Shown: piece by piece, positions 10,441 to 23,479 of the stretch
Layout of the letters: every line of letters begins with the position of its first letter
Position numbering within the stretch: the stretch's first letter is position 1
From: Amaranthus tricolor
Lineage: Eukaryota; Streptophyta; Magnoliopsida; Caryophyllales; Amaranthaceae
Length of the DNA stretch: 64,000 nucleotides
NCBI RefSeq assembly: GCF_026212465.1
Contig: NC_080062.1
Span: 8,536,543 to 8,600,542, forward strand
Reading direction: 5' to 3'
Notes under the pieces: generated by a model
What the model saw: only the letters and a program-made list of their open reading frames with translations
Told to the model about the DNA's origin: nothing
Database searches by the model: none
Made by a program: the position numbers and the translations under genes

Positions 10441-13366
10441 AACAACACTCCTGAATCTCCGACCCTCTATATGGAACCAAAACCGCAAGGAAACGGAGGA
10501 AATTCGGGTGTTACATAAAAAAATATAAAATATATAATAAATAATAAAAATAAAAAGAGAAAGATGGATGGTTTAATTAAAGGGGTAGAAAAACTCCCAT
10601 ACAAGATTGTGCAGAAATTTCAGCAGCATCTGCCCTAAATTTGGACGCACTAAACAAACAAAGATCAATAAAACATAATAACGATGAGGCATCATCAGCC
10701 TTGTAACAAAAAAATCACGACGGATTGATCATCGCCTAATCCTCGGTCGATATGCTAAGCATGGATCGTGGTTCCAATGTAAACGCTTGAGTTTGAAGAA
10801 AGAAAGAGAATGTTAAACCATTTAAATCATACAAACCATAAAAACAACGCAGCGGAAATAACTTATACAAAGGAGGACATGTACCTCAAACTTAAAATAT
10901 AGACAACTTAATTAAAAAGAAACTACATGTAGACAATAAGATTATTGTTTACTTTAAGATTCTCACTCATTTCCCCCCCGTATGCAATGCAAAGAAGCTC
11001 CATCACCTGTAATGTCTATCTATGATAACCCTGCTGCTCAACATAATGACCATAGCCAAATGTATCATAGCAGAAACATCACAGAGAGTCAAGAACAAAC
11101 AACAACAAACACATACACGTCAGTAATCAATAAACTTATAACAATTAGAATCATAGAACAAAGGGATAAACGACAATATAGCACAGCAATAACAAATCTA
11201 CTCATCTGTCTAAACACTTATATTTACTCATGATTTCTCTTTCAACTACTAATCCCTCGAAGTATATTCAAAAGTAGTGGATCTTTTTTTTATTCGTGGC
11301 ATAGTGACACGGCCAAGGGCGTTATCAGCCACCCAGCGCCCATGGCAAAGTATGAGCTTATTCTAGCTAACCCTCTCAGGTCCTACCTTCGGGAAAAACT
11401 AACACACTAGGGTACCAATCCAGTGAAGAGGCCACCATATTGGGGTTTGCAAGGTCCGCATGGTAACACCTCGGTCAAGGGGCGATATCGACCGCCCGGC
11501 GCCCAATGACAAAAGTATGCTCATATCCCCCTTACGGTGATCCCATTGGATCTCACCTAGGGGACTACTAAATCATCTGGACATAAATCCAATTGAGTCA
11601 CGCTGACTAATCAAAATCAAGGCTCAATAACTAGGGAATCACTTCGATACTACACGCAACCATAGTGTATTCTCTACTATTTAGAAATTTGTTCACATAG
11701 TCTCCTAATACTTTCATTCTACTTGCCTGTACCACTATTATGACTATTCGATAGCATAGTTTACTTTCCGGTGCTCTATGATTCTAATACGATGCATATA
11801 ATCACGAAATTTTAATAATGCTTTGAAACAATGAACATGATAGTTAATTACTGCGTGTACGTACCTGTGAGCGTCACTGCACGACTAAAAGTTACAAAAG
11901 TCACCCAATTAAGGTTCTACTTTCCTCTTATGAACTAGAAACCTATACACGTTAGGAATAGAACTAATAAGTTCCCTTAGCTACTTTGCCATACCAGCTA
12001 AAAGCCAAAGTAGCCACTATCATCCATTCACGACAAGTTTTTAATTACTTCTAGCACGTACGTAACTCATTCATCACCAATCATAATCATTAATTCAATA
12101 ATAGCACAAGTCTTTCCATCGAAAAAAGAATAAAAGAATTATGTGAGCCGTTTCCTTACATCAATTAACTTTGAGTTATAACGATTCACATTATCTAAAA
12201 AAAGAATAAAACAACAATTCACTCTTTAAGTCTCACAATGTTAAATATAACACTAATATGACATGATGACAATTCTTAAAGTGGTCAGATCGCAACATCT
12301 TTTGCTACATTCTCCAAAGCTAGAGAGACTACAATCGAGCATCACCACAAGTAGCTTAACAACCTTCTACAATAAGTTGATATTATTCTCATGGCCTTAC
12401 TAAAATTATGCATTATGACTTCAATAACAGCCTAATAAGAGTACTTGTAATTCACAACAATCAACCCACAACAATTAACAACTATTATTCCTAATTTAAC
12501 GACCAAAGTCACTTCCATAATCAACTAAAATCATCACCATTACTAATTATCACAGCAATAATCAATTGACTAAGTCTCAAAACAACTTTTAAGGTTATTT
12601 AATCAATCATCACACCACCAAAATATAGTATAAAACACACATTATTAATAATTTCATCTCTAGATCCAAACCCTAGTCATTTCATGTTCAAAGATAACAC
12701 TTTTAACTATTATCCATAGCAAGAATCAATAAAACTAATACACCACCAAAATATAACATGAATGCCCACACCATTACTAATTTCAACTCTAAATCAAACC
12801 CTAATTATTTAATATTCAAAGATAGCACTTTTAATTATTTCTCATAGTAAGATTCACTAATCATAAGGCAAACATCAACACTATACTCATAAACTTAATA
12901 AAATTTAATTAGAAACTAGGAAAATCACTTAGAGTAAAGATGAGAGGCTTGCAAAGGTGAAGCTACAAAAGGGATGAAAAAACAAGTGGTAGATGTGGTG
13001 GTGGTGACCCAGGGCCGTGTGGGATGGTGGAGGAACCACCACGCGGCTGCTGTCCTGCTGGCAGCACACCCACAAGCAGCCGGCTACCTATTTATTTATT
13101 TATTTTTGATTAACCTCCTTGTAAATCCCAACTAAAAGACCCAACTTTGATGTGCTCACAAAATAATAAAGTAATAATTTTAATTCAAACCATCCTTATT
13201 TTCGTAATCGCAACTCTATTTTTTTATATAACCCTGTTGACATTTAAATTCGTGTATGAAAGTAATATACTAAAAATTAACTAAAAATAATTTAATGTAA
13301 TTATAAAATCTCTAAGGGTTATTATAATATTAATTAATTATATCATTAAAATCTCGGAGTGTTATA
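10441..13366 (+). mobile_element. Probable long LTR (solo or non-autonomous element)
   Basis: It begins TAACAACACTCCTGAATCTCCG, with a complementary CGGAGGAAATTCGGGTGTTA at about 10493-10514, and ends TCGGAGTGTTATA (13354-13366). Plant LTRs of a gypsy type often run from TGTAACACCC to a GTGTTACA-like end, and the two other LTR-like blocks here (23480, 37323) follow that pattern. GC-rich modules at 11295-11360 and 11470-11520 (CACCCAGCGCCC, CGCCCGGCGCCC) are internal repeats. No protein frames were found. The left flank is TA repeat, so a target duplication cannot be judged. Confidence 0.45.
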
Positions 13367-13644
13367 ATATATGTTTTGTTATTGTATGCTAATCCTTTGA
13401 CTTATGAATGCTCGAAGCATTCAGTGATGAATTATTTTGCCTTGAATTATGCTTTGGCCTATAATGGCTTAGTTTAGCTTAGAGTAGTGTATTTATTGCA
13501 AATAAATCAAACAAACAATCGAAATAAAATAGGAAAAATATTGCTAAAAAGTGCGACACAATATCATTATTAATGGAACCACTGCGATGACAAATTACAT
13601 AGTTTATTCAGGAAATTATACCTGCTTTTTTAACTTTTTAAGCT

Positions 13645-13854
13645 TCACCTCTCTATCGAACTTAATAATAATGTCATTCTGCCATTGGGTGCCCTTTGGA
13701 CAACCCACCTAAAGTAGATACACCATAATCCTTCATCATGGTAAAATGGACAAGCAACATATTGGTTGTCATGATCAAAATCGCTCCAATCACAATCGCA
13801 TTTGACTTCATCACCGCAATGACAATGCTCATCTATTGAATGAAACTTTGACAT
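13645..13854 (-). pseudogene. GRF-type zinc-finger fragment
   Basis: A 69-codon minus-strand frame reads CHCGDEVKCDCDWS, then VACPFYHDEGLWCIYFRWVV. The spacing C-x-C-G ... N ... CP ... C-x-YF-x-W matches the small GRF zinc finger, common in plant transposon-linked and orphan genes. It starts MSKFH and ends in a stop, with no partner exons found. It may be an isolated exon captured by a transposon, or a small gene. The fit is by eye. Confidence 0.45.
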
Positions 13855-14368
13855 TTACCAATAAAATAACATAATAATATTAATAAATATTATTAAGTAA
13901 ATCAAATAATCATTAAAACTAATAAGTATTCAACCTAAGTTATAGAAATATACCTTCAAAACCGTGTTATTGCTTCTTTGGTTGATATTGATTTTTTGAT
14001 GAATGAAACAAGTCAATTAAGAGTGTATTTAATATGGAAAAATTTGATTTAAAAGGTACGAACTTTAGTTTATGCGCTTTTAAAGGTTTGAATTTTTCTT
14101 TATTTTTTAAAGGTTCGAACTTTATATCATCCGTTTCTGAATTTAGTAACCTCGAATATCGAGTTACCATCTTCCTCATCTTCATTTGTCATATTTCTTC
14201 CTTAAACCTTCACCATAGTCTCTTCATCTGATTTCTTCCTTAAACCTTCATGGTCTCTTCTTCTTCACTAGCTTTCACCTGCAAGGCTGCTACCGTGAAG
14301 ACCACCGACGGCCACTGTGACTAACCCACCTTTAATTAAATTTCATGTATTATTGAAATCCCCAATGT

Positions 14369-14377
14369 TCGAAAGTT
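14369..14377. repeat. Left 9-bp target duplication (TCGAAAGTT)
   Basis: Identical to 15015-15023 and immediately outside the inverted repeats of the element between. Confidence 0.85.
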
Positions 14378-15014
14378 GAGTCTATTCCCATTATATTGCT
14401 CAAAAAAAATAATAATTTCCACTTTGCATTATGTGGGAAACTATTTCCCACATTACCGTCCACGTCAGATTTTTTTTTTTTTTTTTTTAATAAAACCGCT
14501 ACCTGAAATGGCGGTTTTGTTAAGAGATCTGAACTAAACCGCTACTTGAAATGGCGTTTTGTGGATTTTAATTTTTTTTTTTTAAAAAAAAAAAATAGTA
14601 AACCGCCACTTGAAGTGGCGGTTTTGTAGTAGTACAAAACAATATTTTTTTTTTTTAAATAAAAAGTAAGATAACCGCCACTTCAAGTGGCGGTTTTGTA
14701 GTAGTACAAAACATCATTAAATTTTTTTTCTTAAAAAAAAAAAAAGTAAGCAAACTACCACTTCAAGTGGCGGTTTTATAGCAGTACAAAACAGCATGTC
14801 ATTTTATTTTTTTTAAAAAAAAAAATTAATAAGCAAACCGCTACTTCATGTGGCGGTTTAGTGCTTAAGGCAAACCGCCATCTCAAGTGGCGGTTTTGTC
14901 TGAAAAAAAAAAAAAAAAAAAATTCTGACGTGGACGGTAATGTGGGAAATAGTTTCTCACATAATGCAAAGTGGGAATTATTTTTTTTTTGAGCAATATA
15001 ATGGGAATAGACTC
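14378..15014. mobile_element. Mutator-type MITE (foldback), 637 bp
   Basis: The termini are near-perfect inverted repeats of about 95 bp, starting GAGTCTATTCCCATTATATT on each strand and running in to CCGTCCACGTCAGA. Exact 9-bp direct duplications (TCGAAAGTT) flank it, the size made by Mutator-like elements. The interior has seven copies of a palindrome of the type ACCGCCACTTGAAGTGGCGG (at about 14505, 14537, 14601, 14673, 14754, 14838 and 14872), separated by poly-A/poly-T runs and often followed by TTTTGTAGTAGTACAAAAC. There is no coding capacity. The whole element could fold into one long hairpin of nested hairpins. Confidence 0.85.
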
Positions 15015-15023
15015 TCGAAAGTT
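15015..15023. repeat. Right 9-bp target duplication (TCGAAAGTT)
   Basis: Exact partner of 14369-14377. Confidence 0.85.
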
Positions 15024-17574
15024 AGGATTTTCTTTAATTTTAAATTTTAATTTCGATTACTTTTTCATTTATGTTCATCATTTTGTATTTAATCTCTGAT
15101 TTTCCTTCCATTTTAATGGCTTTTGATTTATTTAAAAATATGGGATTTTACTATTTTCACTTTCTTTGTTTATTTCTTTATTGTTCTGTACTGTTAATGT
15201 TTGTGGTATTGATTGTTCTTTTATTGTTTATATTCAGTTTCATTTGACATTGCAGGGACTGGATTTTTGATTCTTTTGCCACTTAAAAAGATTTTCAAGA
15301 ATTTGGTTTCTTGATAAGTTCAATAGGATTGAACTATTTTTTTATAATTAGGATCTACGATTTTTATACATTGAATTTTTTTATTATATTTGGGGATAGT
15401 TGATAATTGAAATCATGATGTGGTGGGAAAAGTTAGATATCTGATAACCTAAGGTGTATATTCAGTTACCACCCCTTTTCATCCTTTTGGTGAGGCAATT
15501 AAAATCTAGTTTTTATGTTAAATATGTGGATGATGGGTTGAAGATGGATGTTAAATCTTATTGATGAAGGAAAACTCTTTTTTACAGATAAGTAGTAATG
15601 TTCGGTTGAAGAAGGAAGCTAGTTTAGCCGGTTAAACGTATAAATCTTTAAAAGCAGATGGGTATAAAATTTGAACCTTTAAAAAATAGAAAAAATTACA
15701 CTGAATAATCTAATCTTTTCACGATTTTCCTATAATAATGTTACCTATTGATTAATCATAAATAATTCCAATTATTGACGTAGTTATCCAAAAATATTGT
15801 TCATAAAAATTTTACCTGTTTTTAGAGGTAAACTTATAAAAAATAAAGATAAAATAAAATAAAATACAAAAATATTAACAAAAAAAATCAAATAATAACC
15901 ACCCATCCACCCCACCCCGACCACCCAACCTCAGCCGATCCCATATTCCGGCCGGCCACCACTTTCCCTCTCCACCCTCCCTGCCATCCACCCCTCCCTC
16001 CCCCTTACCCTTGATGCTTCATGTTGTGCATATGTGCACGAGCTTTCATTACCTCCTCCACTTCAGCCATTTTTCCTTCTTCACTCCTCAATTGCTACCA
16101 ATTCTTCCCCTCTCTCATTTCTAGCGAGTCCCCAGCCCTCCCCCTCCTCCCCTTCTCCACTCCCTCTCACCACAGTCACTAATTTCCCTCTTCACCGTTG
16201 CCCGATTTCTGAAAATCTTCTCACTTCTCCTTCTCCTAAACCGCAAACAACCGGCCATCACCTTCACCTAGCCGTCACTAACCCAACACCTCTCGAACCA
16301 CCACCTAGCTAAGTCAAATTTTTTTGATCAATATATGAAAATTGGGTGCGAATGTAGATAGAGTTCTACGATTTTGTGGGTGGATAAAATTGTGGGGTTT
16401 TGTGCCACTAAAATAAAAGTTGTGGTGATGGTGTTGGCGGCTGTGTGGTGGTGTCTCCGGTGAGCGGGAGATGGTGGCAATGGGGCTAGGTTGTTAGGAG
16501 GGTTTAATTTTTTTGTAATGTGTTCGTAATTTATCTTTTTTTTTATTCAAAATGACTTGCTACAATAGATAGCAGGTCACCCGAGTGTACCCAAGACAAA
16601 GACCCTCCTAATTTCGAATTATTTATTGTTAATCGATAGGTTGAATTATTGTAAAAAAATCGCGAAAAAAAGGAATTATTTAGGGTAATTTTTCCAAAAC
16701 AAATAAAAATAAAAAGTTCGAACCTTTATAAAACATTAGTTCGTTATTAATAACAGCATACAAAAATCGACTAGTTTATACAACAAAAGAAGTTAAAAAA
16801 ATCAGCTTTTAAGTTCGTTGTTAGTAATCTATTAGTAGCTATTACTAACAGCGAACAAAGAAGCAGACTTTTTAACTTTTTCTTTGCCAAATTGTTTGTT
16901 CGCTATAGTAACAATAACAGCAAACAAAAAAAACCATAGATTCCAACTGACTGATGCTAATTTTGAAAATTAAAATTTATCAAAGCTTATTTTAAGAATT
17001 TTTTTAAAAAAATTTTGTTCAAATTTTCTCTCCCCGTTAAATATATCAAAACATCAACCTAACGAGCCAATCCGCCCCATAAACTAGCTCTATAGGAATA
17101 TTAATGGAGCGTGAATAGCCCTAAGAATAGCAATTCTCATTCAACCCTGTGTGATATTTAAAAACAGCACCTGCACCAGAAGTATTAAATAGAGAATCAC
17201 AGTTGAACTAAACATTTACATATGCTCACTCTGCAGTCTGCACTTGTGTGTATTGCTACTGATAATAATATTTCTTTTTAACATGTCATGGAGAAGATGA
17301 AACTAATTTATTGTAGCAAATATAAAGTATGAAGGTAAAGGCAATACACTTTCACTAAAATCAAAATCAATATACCCAGAAAGGCCAGAATCACTTTGAA
17401 ATATTATGACTATTTCCCGCGGATAGATCTTCATCTAACTAGATTTCAAAACTGGGTAAACGAAAAATAAAACGAGAATACATTAAAAGAAGCGTACATT
17501 TTGGCATCCGAGCAACATCATAGAAGTAAATGGGTAGAATGAAAAGCAAATAGTTTCTACAAAAAGATTGTAAT
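15024..17574. other. Intergenic DNA between the transposon zone and eIF3l
   Basis: No gene was recognised. A pyrimidine-rich, proline/serine-coding stretch (about 15890-16315) has an open frame but no domain. 16700-16935 holds imperfect inverted copies of AACAGCGAACAAA / TTTGTTCGCT. The eIF3l 3' end and untranslated region lie at the right edge. Confidence 0.5.
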
Positions 17575-20500
17575 CTACTCCAACTTTATCCTGTCCATAT
17601 CATTCATCACGCCTTCAAGCTGCAGAAATTGCCAACAAGTTCAGTTTAAAAACATTCATTTAGTACAGAAGGCGTTAAAGTGAACATGATTTTACCTTGG
17701 CAATTTGACGCATGAAATAATCACCATATCGTTTGATTGGCTTAGGTTCGATGATGTGTACCATATCCTGGAATAGCATCAAAAGTCAAAAGCATGTCCC
17801 AATACCTCACATCTAACGTTTTTAAATATAGCTGATGTGTAATACACAAAGGCGTGATTACACAAGTGCCATCGGCTTTCAACTACAAGCTTAATGCAAT
17901 AGATAATGTGTGCAAGAATAGAAGCATATAAATATATCTGAGAAAGATGCTTAAATGGACTTACGTCATCAATATAGAAATCAATATCAGCGTTGGAGAT
18001 AATCCTGCCCTCAGCATCAACAGCATGCGTCTTGTGCTTATAGGACATCAAGATTGTCCTGACAATGAATAAAGGTTAAGGACCTCCCAAAACCTAGCAA
18101 CAACAATGATTAGACATTTACAAATTCTCACCTTAATGTAGCTTCATCCACTTCCATGTAAGTAGCAAGTTTGCCAAGCGATATGGTAGAGTACACCTTC
18201 AAAAAGGTGCGCACACTGGCCAGTAGTTGTTGTTGCTTAACTTCATAAAGGAAAAGCTTCAATTGAAGTCTGTAAGCATCCTGCATAGTGCAATTTCAAA
18301 TAGACGAGTTACACGAATGCAGTTTTATCATGGCACAAAATGAACATGAGATGGAGACAGCGATCGAATACTCAAAATACCAAACAGCATATATGCCACT
18401 AATTGGAAAATAAATCATGTAGATCAGTAGATGCATCAATAGGTTCCATAATCCATAATTATCAAGGGTCACAAGGGAAACAACTTTAAGAGTTGTAAGG
18501 GGCATGACTCAACCTATTTGCAAATCCACATCCACATGCATGTGTCAGACGTCCAAGACAGCCACAACCCAAAAGGCAAACCCGTACTAAGTAAGAGCCT
18601 ACTAAAAAGCATCATACTCCCTCAAATTCAGAACATTGTCCCATTTAATTTCATTATACTATTCATTGATCACTCTTAATTTGTATTTTATTCTTTATCT
18701 AGATGTCAAAATCTAGTCAAGTGGGATTCTATTTAATTTGTTTCAAAGTAAATTTTAATATTAATTTTTTACAATTTTTAATTATGCACAATTATATATG
18801 TTTAGGATTGGAATTAGCACATTGGATAATGTGAATTGGAGGGAGTATAAGATTTAGTAACCGAATCAATTTAGAAACAAATGTATCTTAACAGTCATCA
18901 ATATTTGTTATTTACATCATGAACACACAAAAGAATAAAAATAATCGACACAATTAATAGTTTGAAGAAGAGCAGTCCTCTAGGATGCATAGAAGATGTA
19001 AACATACTAAATCAGATCAGTAACAAGTAACACATTACAGTCAGTGATTCGAAAAGTTAAAAACTAGACAAAGTACCCAAACTCAATGGATGATGTTTTC
19101 CCTAGGTTCAACCCACTTGAGTTAACATATAAAGCATGTGCACCTAATCATATTATTCTCTATGTTCAAGCAGATCTATTCCTGGTAACTTGATCTATCT
19201 ATTCAAAAAGTACCCCAATGGCTAATTGTACGGAGAGGAATAAAGCAAATCAAATAGCAATAGAGAAGAAATAAAGACAGAATAGAGGCAAGAGGACTGA
19301 CAAGCTTCAATTAACAGAGAACAGTGGGGAAGGGGTCATGATCCGCCAAAATTCCAGGACAAGCAGGGAACTATCACTAAACTGAAAATCTAGGAGTTTC
19401 TCAGACGAGATACCAGAAACAGTCCTTAGAACAGATTGTTCTTTTATTAGAGCAAGAAACAACTTCAAATAGAGACTCAAATGTGATAAATTTGAACAAA
19501 AGTCCACATCAAAGCTATGCAAATATTCAAATAAACCTTTCAAAAAACCAATTTCAATAAACCTTGCATCTCTAACTCTGCAATACACAACCAATTTAAA
19601 CAGAATCTATATGGATTCCAAATGGCTTAGCTAGAAGACAATCGATCATAAGATTTATATATTCAAACATACAACCAGAAATCTATTTGATCTGTAGAAA
19701 CTTGTTGAGGTGAGTGTCACCCGCATCCAGTGATAGGAATATAGAATACTCTACAACTCGAAGATCATACCAAATTAACAACCAATATATATTAACCATA
19801 AAAAGTAAATAAAAAAAATATACAACACTCATATGTCAAACAATAATTCACCTGATTGTAATTAACAAGTGGTTCATCATAGTTTGGAGCTGATGGAGTA
19901 ATGAATTTGGGACATGCATAAGAGAACAGCTCGTCATACAGCACAAAAGCCTCATCATCATATCTTTGCATCCTACTCAGCTTCTCACCATATTTCTCCC
20001 TAAGCTGCGAGTTCACAGTTTCTTCAACAAGCTTTGTCTGGGGACAGAGAGAAAGACAAATTGCCAGCAAAGCATACATCTGCTCATTTTTCTTCAGAAT
20101 TTGCTCATACTGCGGAGATTTCTGATGATACTGTTTTGTCTTGTAGATATACAAAAGAATTTTATTAAATTCGCGAACCGCCACAACGTATCTGCAAAGA
20201 ACATGCTTTAGCAGATTAGTGAAACATTCATAAGCCTCAACAACCATACAATCTAAAAAAAACATACCTTCGTAGCATAAGATTTGCGAAACCATAGTGA
20301 TAAATAGTAGCGATGTGGCTTCCAATTACAGTAGTATAAACACCATGCTGACTAATGTCAATTGGAAGTAAGCACTTCAACCCAGTGTTGTAATCCCCCA
20401 AGAGACAGTGAACTCGAAGCAAGCCCACCATGCTGAAGTACCCCAATACTCGCAAAACATTACTTCCACCATTATAATCATACCCATCATCTGCAGTAAA

Positions 20501-21955
20501 TCGTTCAAGTCCCTCTTTCTCCCGCTTCAAAATTTCAATAATCATTGACTTATCAACAAGTGCTTGCAGGTAATTGAGAACACCACATACACTCCATGCC
20601 TGAAGGAGATCAATTTAAACAAGAAAATTTTTCACGTCAACAGGTTTATAATTTATAGTCACTAATGAATATCAATAAAGCTAACAGCTACTTTTGTATC
20701 AATCAATACAACCACCATCACTAAAGGAAGAGAAAATAATAAGGTGGTGAGAAGATCACAAGGCTTTCTATATCTCATAATCTTTGGTGTTAAGGTGTAA
20801 GATTGTGTTTTAGGTTGGCGAAAGAATATCTCTTGATATTATACAATATTTGAGGTACGAAAAATGCATCACTGTCAATAGCGTACCGCCCCATTAAAGA
20901 ATTACCCATAATCGTCGAAATTGAATTTTTGCATTATGATCCTACCCATCTTGTGAGCCTGTATGACTCAATCCGATCCTAAAATGACCAAACAAGATTA
21001 AAATTCTATGTTTGATAGGATTGTTTGGTCAAAATTTGATTGTAGGATCCTACGGTCTAATAAATTGGATTAATTTTAACAACAATGTTCATACATCCCA
21101 AGTCTCAATACAATTTGATTACCTAACAAGCAACATTAATTCATCAAACAATGACTCCAAAATCTCAAACTCTGGATCCTATCAAAACTAACAAAAAACT
21201 TAAAGGTGAGTGTCAAATTAGATGCAAGAGTAGTCTCTATAAGTAGTTATTAGTTGTAGTTGTTAGAATAAATTAGAAGTTTTTCATGGTTAACTGTCAA
21301 TATAATATGTTTGAATTTTGAAAGACACTCATGGTAGTTTTCCCAAAAAATATACCTCAAAAGCTAATTAATGATTATTAGTGTTTTGCCTCGAGTCAAA
21401 CAATGAATTGAAAGCAACCTAGAAAACTACACCAAGCAACACCCATAGTAAACACATAGGAGAAAGGTCTCAGACTCACAATCAATTTATTTAAATATTA
21501 TAAGTCAGATCCTTGCATAATATTTCCAATAGTCTTTCGATCATATAGCAGAACTACATCTTGAATAGAAATGATCCTTTTTTGTAGAAAAAAAAAATTT
21601 TAACTAATCCCAGTTCATTCTTTACAATAAGGATTATAAAGAAAATCAATACCATATAAAAGTATTAGTTTTTGACAACATACTGACATCTCAGTTAAAC
21701 TTCAATATAATTCCAAAAGTTCCTGAATGCAATGATAAAACAGCATCTCATATCAAATTAACATTAAACTCGGTACCTCTATTCATCCTAGATCAGTACC
21801 TTATCCAAAGTCATTCTACACAAACACTTAAAAAGAAGATGGCGTGAAAATCACACACAATGTCTATACTAATCTTCCTCCTCAATCATGGAAATCTAAT
21901 TACAATTATAAGAATTCATACATATTCAGACTTCATCTTACGGCTAAAATGACAC

Positions 21956-22027
<72 letters not shown>

Positions 22028-22575
22028 CAAAACAGAAAACAAACCTGATCGTGTTGTCGAAGCAACGCAATTTCCTGTTCAGATTTAGACTTCATCTTAG
22101 CCCTAAACTGACAAAAACTCTGAAATTGATAAACAAATTCATCAACCATATCCCACAACCACTGGTTAGGCAATTGCATAGTAACAACACCGTGAAGCAA
22201 AACTTGAAAAAGACTACAATAATTATCCCAACTATCAATCCTCTGTTTAAGAGTAGGTTGAAGACGAGCATACAAATGTCGATACCACATCTCGAGATAA
22301 AGCAAACCAAAAACATGATCGTTATCGACGTAACTTGCAATAGCGTCCCTAGAGGGCCATGGAGTATCCTTAAACATGCGATCACTGAGGGTATGGAAGG
22401 AAGTTTCATACATTTGGTGGATTTCGTAGACATTTTTTTCGCGGATATGGCGGTAGAGATGGACAACAAAGGATTTGACGGAATCTGGAACGAAATTTGG
22501 ATCGTAAGTGTTGGATTCGGCGGAAGATGGTGGTGCGTTTCCATGGTGGTCATCGTAGTCGTAACTGGCCGCCAT
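17575..22575 (-). CDS. eIF3L: Eukaryotic translation initiation factor 3 subunit L, seven exons, one frameshift
   Basis: Minus-strand exons: 22575-22045, 20600-20268, 20191-19852, 18280-18132, 18058-17965, 17767-17696, 17619-17575, all with GT-AG borders. The joined product would be about 520 aa, the usual plant eIF3l length. Exon 1 (177 aa) holds the N-terminal region (DPNFVPDSVKSFVVHLYRHI, then PWPSRDAIASYVDNDHVFGL). Exons 3-5 carry the C-terminal PCI-type region, with SYKHKTHAVDAEGRIISNAD near its end. eIF3l is a PCI subunit of the cytoplasmic eIF3 complex that loads the 40S ribosome with mRNA. Exon 2 has one extra base: it starts AWSVCGV in phase with exon 1, but LNYLQALVDKSMIIEI follows only one frame over, at an AAA run at 20579-20581. 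As written, translation would stop at about residue 191. All other junction phases agree. Confidence 0.9.
18617..18845. mobile_element. Stowaway MITE, 229 bp, in an eIF3l intron
   Basis: It starts CTCCCTCAAATTCAG and ends TGAATTGGAGGGAG, inverted repeats of the Stowaway type, between two TA dinucleotides (18615-18616, 18846-18847). It is complete. The truncated copy at 7185-7372 is of the same subfamily. Confidence 0.8.
21959..22025. repeat. (ATA)n trinucleotide microsatellite
   Basis: About 22 copies of ATA/AAT, ending 19 bases inside intron 1 of eIF3l from the exon 1 donor (22044). On the coding strand it is (TTA/TAT)n just after the donor, so length changes could affect splicing. Confidence 0.95.
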
Positions 22576-22825
22576 TGTTGTAGGAAATTAAGGAAATGGT
22601 GGAGAGAAGAGGTGAGGGTTTGTGTGGTTTTCACCCTTAAAATTGTAGAAAAGTGAAAAGAGAATATAGATTTAGGGTTTCAGGCTGGATACGGTTCTGG
22701 ATGGTGTAAATGGGTTTGATATGGATTTGAAGAGTCCAATTTGTTTGGCGTTGGAACTTTTGAAGATCCAATCAATATGCAGACCGTTTTATCATAAAAT
22801 GTATAATACGAGTCTATATAATATA

Positions 22826-23202
22826 GGGTAAATTGTTTAATATAAATCAGCTTTTACTTAATCCCCTGAAAATAAATCCAACTATTATTTATTTTTAAAA
22901 AACTCACCTACTTTAAGACAAAAATTATGAATATATGTATCACCCATCCTAAGATTGCTTTCTACCAAGCACACTTAACTGTATAGTTCTTAGCAAATGA
23001 GCGCCCATGAAAAGAAGATGCACCTTGATATGAGTAGTCTATCAATCATTTTTTAAAGCTAAATCTGAGGTATCACAATATACTATAGTTGAGTTTATTT
23101 TCAACAATTATAGTAAATAGTTGGATTTATTTAAAAAAAATAATAGTTAGGTTTATTTTCAACGAATTGAGCAAAGATTGGTTTATGTTTTTACAATTTC
23201 CC
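22826..23202. mobile_element. Inverted-repeat element, 377 bp (family of 2837-3111)
   Basis: It starts GGGTAAATTGTTTAATATAA and ends TTATGTTTTTACAATTTCCC. Subterminal TCCCCTGAAAATAAATCCAA on the left pairs with the complement of GTTTATTTTCAACGAATTGA on the right. It lies about 250 bp upstream of the eIF3l start codon. Confidence 0.6.
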
Positions 23203-23479
23203 GTATAATTAATGTATTTCTGTAATTGATAATTTTGAGATTGTAATTAATCACTTTATGATTATAAGTAAGCACTCTAAGACTATAGTGATTACTTTAA
23301 AACCGTAAGTAACCACTTTGAGTTTGGAAGTAATCACTTTAAGACACAAAGTTAACATTGGACCAACCCAATAAATATAGACTCACCGTGAAAACCGTCT
23401 TATTTGAGAATTTGTGTTGAACATTATAAGCTTTAATAAACTATAAAATTACAGCAAATCTTGTATGAGACCTTGTCTT

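Noticed and set aside
16034..16312. 92-codon Pro/Ser-rich frame
   Set aside because: It reads through a pyrimidine-rich stretch, has no domain, no splice partners and no good start context.
21844..22656. 270-codon plus-strand frame with a poly-Ile run
   Set aside because: It is the antisense shadow of eIF3l exon 1 and the (ATA)n repeat.
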